64,000 nucleotides of DNA. It comes from Melioribacteraceae bacterium (GTDB lineage: Bacteria > Bacteroidota > Ignavibacteria > Ignavibacteriales > Melioribacteraceae). Under the pieces are notes generated by a model, which was given only the letters and a program-made list of their open reading frames with translations, did not search any database and was not told the origin of the DNA. Position numbers and translations under genes: made by a program. Each line of letters opens with the position of its first letter. The stretch's first letter is position 1. Where the stretch lies: the NCBI GenBank assembly GCA_016342755.1, contig JAEINS010000020.1, forward strand, positions 1 to 64,000, written 5' to 3'. Shown here one piece after another: positions 63,201 through 64,000 of the stretch.

Positions 63201-64000
63201 CAACCAATACCAAACGGCGGAACACTTGTAAAAAAAACTATCTATGATGAAGTTGGAAAGTTTAACACAGAATTCAAACGTGCACATGATTACGAATTCT
63301 ACTCAAGATTATTTATTACGCAGAAATACAACCTTAAGTATGTTGATAAATTTTTATATAAATATAGAATTCATGATAGCAACATAACACTAAATACTTC
63401 TGGTATAATAGATCTCTCTTATGAAGTTAAAATACTTAAAAGTATACTAGATCGTTGTAATTACAAAGATTTTTTCCCAAAGTTAGATTGGAAGAATCAT
63501 CCGCAAGAATGTGAAGCAATGGCTAATTTAAATATTGGAATTAAATTTTACCAATTAGGTGGTTTTAATCAATCAGAAAATTATTTTGAAAAGTTTATTA
63601 TAAATGATAATTCAAATCAAAACTTTTTGGAGTTGTTCAACCTACTTATCAAAGACCAAAAATACAATCTTGCAAATTCATTATTGATAAAAACAATTAA
63701 TAAAATTACTAAATACGAATCGTTTACTGAAGTAAAAAGCGCTTTGTTAACCATTGGCAATTTGAATGAAAACGTACATAGAAATGCAGAAGAATTAGCA
63801 AATAAAGATCCCATCGATATAATTTTTCTTACTCACAATAGATTAGAATATTTCAAAAAAACAATTGAATCATTAAAGGTTAATACCCGTTATCCTTATC
63901 GTATTACAGTCGTAGATAATGCAAGTGATAATGAAGTAGTAGAATACTTAAAAGAACATGAAAATGAATTTCACAAAGTTATTTATAACCCTCAGAATGA
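60294..64000 (+). CDS. Giant multi-domain glycosyltransferase, GT2-GT4-GT2-GT2 (3' end beyond window)
   Basis: A single open frame starts with GTG at 60294 (ribosome site gagg) and has no stop to the window end, at least 1235 codons. Domains: GT2 at residues 1-220 (INIIIPTRERAETLYW, LGDDDG); a helical linker; GT4 at about 440-810 (TEGFPALSETFILDQ, SFHGYDAS, CRLVEKKGIEYA, EGIPVSLTEAHAMG with E-x7-E); GT2 at about 824-1035 (ISICIPTYNRANFIKYAINS, VVDDGSTDN, LWLDSDDE); a TPR-like stretch; and a third GT2 from about 1174 (IIFLTHNRLEYFKK, VVDNASDN). It should build a surface glycan in the cytoplasm. The C-terminus is unseen. Confidence 0.9.
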   Translation, partial: MNPLINIIIPTRERAETLYWTILSCLEQDYENFRIVVSDNCSEDETEKIVKKIKSDKVTYIRTPQRVSMSENWEFALEQISEGFVCYLGDDDGLVQNSLSKLVEIISKTNKLAYRTPNITHYWPDICDENIAGSIGNLPIRDDYEIIDCQSFQRAVFEKLEFYHPYFLDLPTVYQSFVNFELLKKIREKNNKFFLSSFPDLYSAVAISSEIDEYVLVHRPVTINAMGKFSNGVANKNFFNEKSKEVKRFFVENKYQFDERLVEKGKILTRSLTHPIIIADQFIKVRRHNKNIPEIDFKNVIKRSTECLWRKRPKEIYDSVIEDIRMVAEINNLESFAEEEIKKHPYVHIEPRKEPPLYVDEINRVLSIDSTKYGVKNILDTGRFINTLISQPEIKKLFSDKNDIPAHAFAIPQKTNKNTLFAQVNPNSAENFSQSQTNKLIIITEGFPALSETFILDQITGYIDNGVDVEIWTLRLMDQDKVHPSVIKYNLMKLVTEIKLPESNYSDISEWTNRFYQINEVSRTEDIGKIHVHYGTCFNSLAQLFYSDQNSKVIVSFHGYDASMFIKEAGDNCYNFLFQRANLITTPSQYMKNKLTCIGCFEEKIKIHRYGIDLDLFQNKYNVGKNRIIKLLSICRLVEKKGIEYAISAIIKLEKLKNIRYKIVGEGPLKNDLIGLINSLKLNDVIEIVPFVDRDGVIEEMLNADIFILPSITAQSGDQEGIPVSLTEAHAMGLPVISTYHSGIPELVEHGSTGLLSEEKDVEGIAKNLSELINNSSLRMELSKNARVKVESEFDIKKQNEKLLKYFFEKDKSVKAFTTVNPKISICIPTYNRANFIKYAINSALNQNYNNYEVIVVDDGSTDNTKEIVDSFSDTRIRYFYKPHTNTPATRNLCIDKASGEYILWLDSDDELYSGIIEDYLNTLNNYKDVQIVYCKLRAVDEKGNEKRVFEYEDYYNRTNDAYTFLFTGQPIPNGGTLVKKTIYDEVGKFNTEFKRAHDYEFYSRLFITQKYNLKYVDKFLYKYRIHDSNITLNTSGIIDLSYEVKILKSILDRCNYKDFFPKLDWKNHPQECEAMANLNIGIKFYQLGGFNQSENYFEKFIINDNSNQNFLELFNLLIKDQKYNLANSLLIKTINKITKYESFTEVKSALLTIGNLNENVHRNAEELANKDPIDIIFLTHNRLEYFKKTIESLKVNTRYPYRITVVDNASDNEVVEYLKEHENEFHKVIYNPQN

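Noticed and set aside
1-64000. CRISPR array, prophage or restriction-type defence island
   Set aside because: No regularly spaced direct repeats, integrase, capsid or nuclease genes were seen; the repeats in the giant gene are coding and irregular.

Overview
The window looks like a chromosomal piece from an AT-rich, Gram-negative member of the Bacteroidetes/Chlorobi side of the tree, most plausibly an Ignavibacteria-type organism. Three secreted proteins end in a type IX secretion (T9SS) sorting domain with the NYPNPFNP signature. An LptE-type lipoprotein and a TonB-dependent receptor show an outer membrane. The miaB / sigma-54 regulator / lptE neighbourhood is one I recall from Bacteroidetes relatives. 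The taxonomic assignment is an inference from these families, not from a marker gene.

Layout. 1-4 kb: a remnant of an IS3-family transposase at the left edge, then an accessory block of membrane proteins, a zinc-ribbon protein and a TPR protein. 4-8.2 kb: a lipoprotein, an exported MetX-like alpha/beta hydrolase and a TonB-dependent receptor. 8.5-13 kb: a cellobiose module (Na+/solute symporter followed by a GH94 cellobiose phosphorylase), divergent from an M3 peptidase lipoprotein. 15-20.5 kb: two aldo/keto reductases (one lacking catalytic residues), zinc-ribbon proteins, a receiver-like protein, a T9SS-secreted repeat protein and a small NTF2-like exported protein. 20.8-24.6 kb: a cytochrome c maturation operon ccmC-ccmD-ccmE-ccmF; ccmD is a 53-codon TTG-start gene, and CcmE carries Cys in place of the usual haem-binding His. 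24.9-27.9 kb: a BadF-type N-acetylglucosamine-kinase-like protein and an AmpG-like transporter, possibly a peptidoglycan-recycling pair. 27.9-39 kb: a long minus-strand run with cdsA, a DUF2007 protein, a CPBP protease, a DUF3108 protein, 3-methyladenine glycosylase, TPR, GT2, lptE, a sigma-54 activator, an MBL-fold hydrolase, a SPOR protein, miaB and a 44-codon membrane peptide. 39.1 kb: rpiA.

40.5-53.6 kb is the most striking part. A 2928-residue exported protein has a beta-helix-like repeat body, Ig-like repeats, a dockerin-like segment, a cohesin-like module and a T9SS tail. It is followed directly by a 1280-residue T9SS protein with three cohesin-like modules, an Ig-like module, a propeller-like region, a lectin-like region and an OB-like region. 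This suggests a large surface structure that may be held together by cohesin/dockerin-type contacts.

53.9-64 kb: a surface-polysaccharide cluster with overlapping or closely spaced genes. It holds an rfbF-type nucleotidyltransferase, a sugar epimerase/dehydratase, an RmlC-like 3,5-epimerase, a sugar C-methyltransferase, a DegT aminotransferase, two more methyltransferase-type enzymes, and a giant multi-domain glycosyltransferase (GT2-GT4-GT2-GT2) that runs off the right edge. The early genes resemble a pathway for a branched or amino deoxysugar; the fused glycosyltransferase would assemble it into a glycan.

I saw no tRNA, rRNA or CRISPR array. Most long open frames antisense to the giant gene are composition artefacts.
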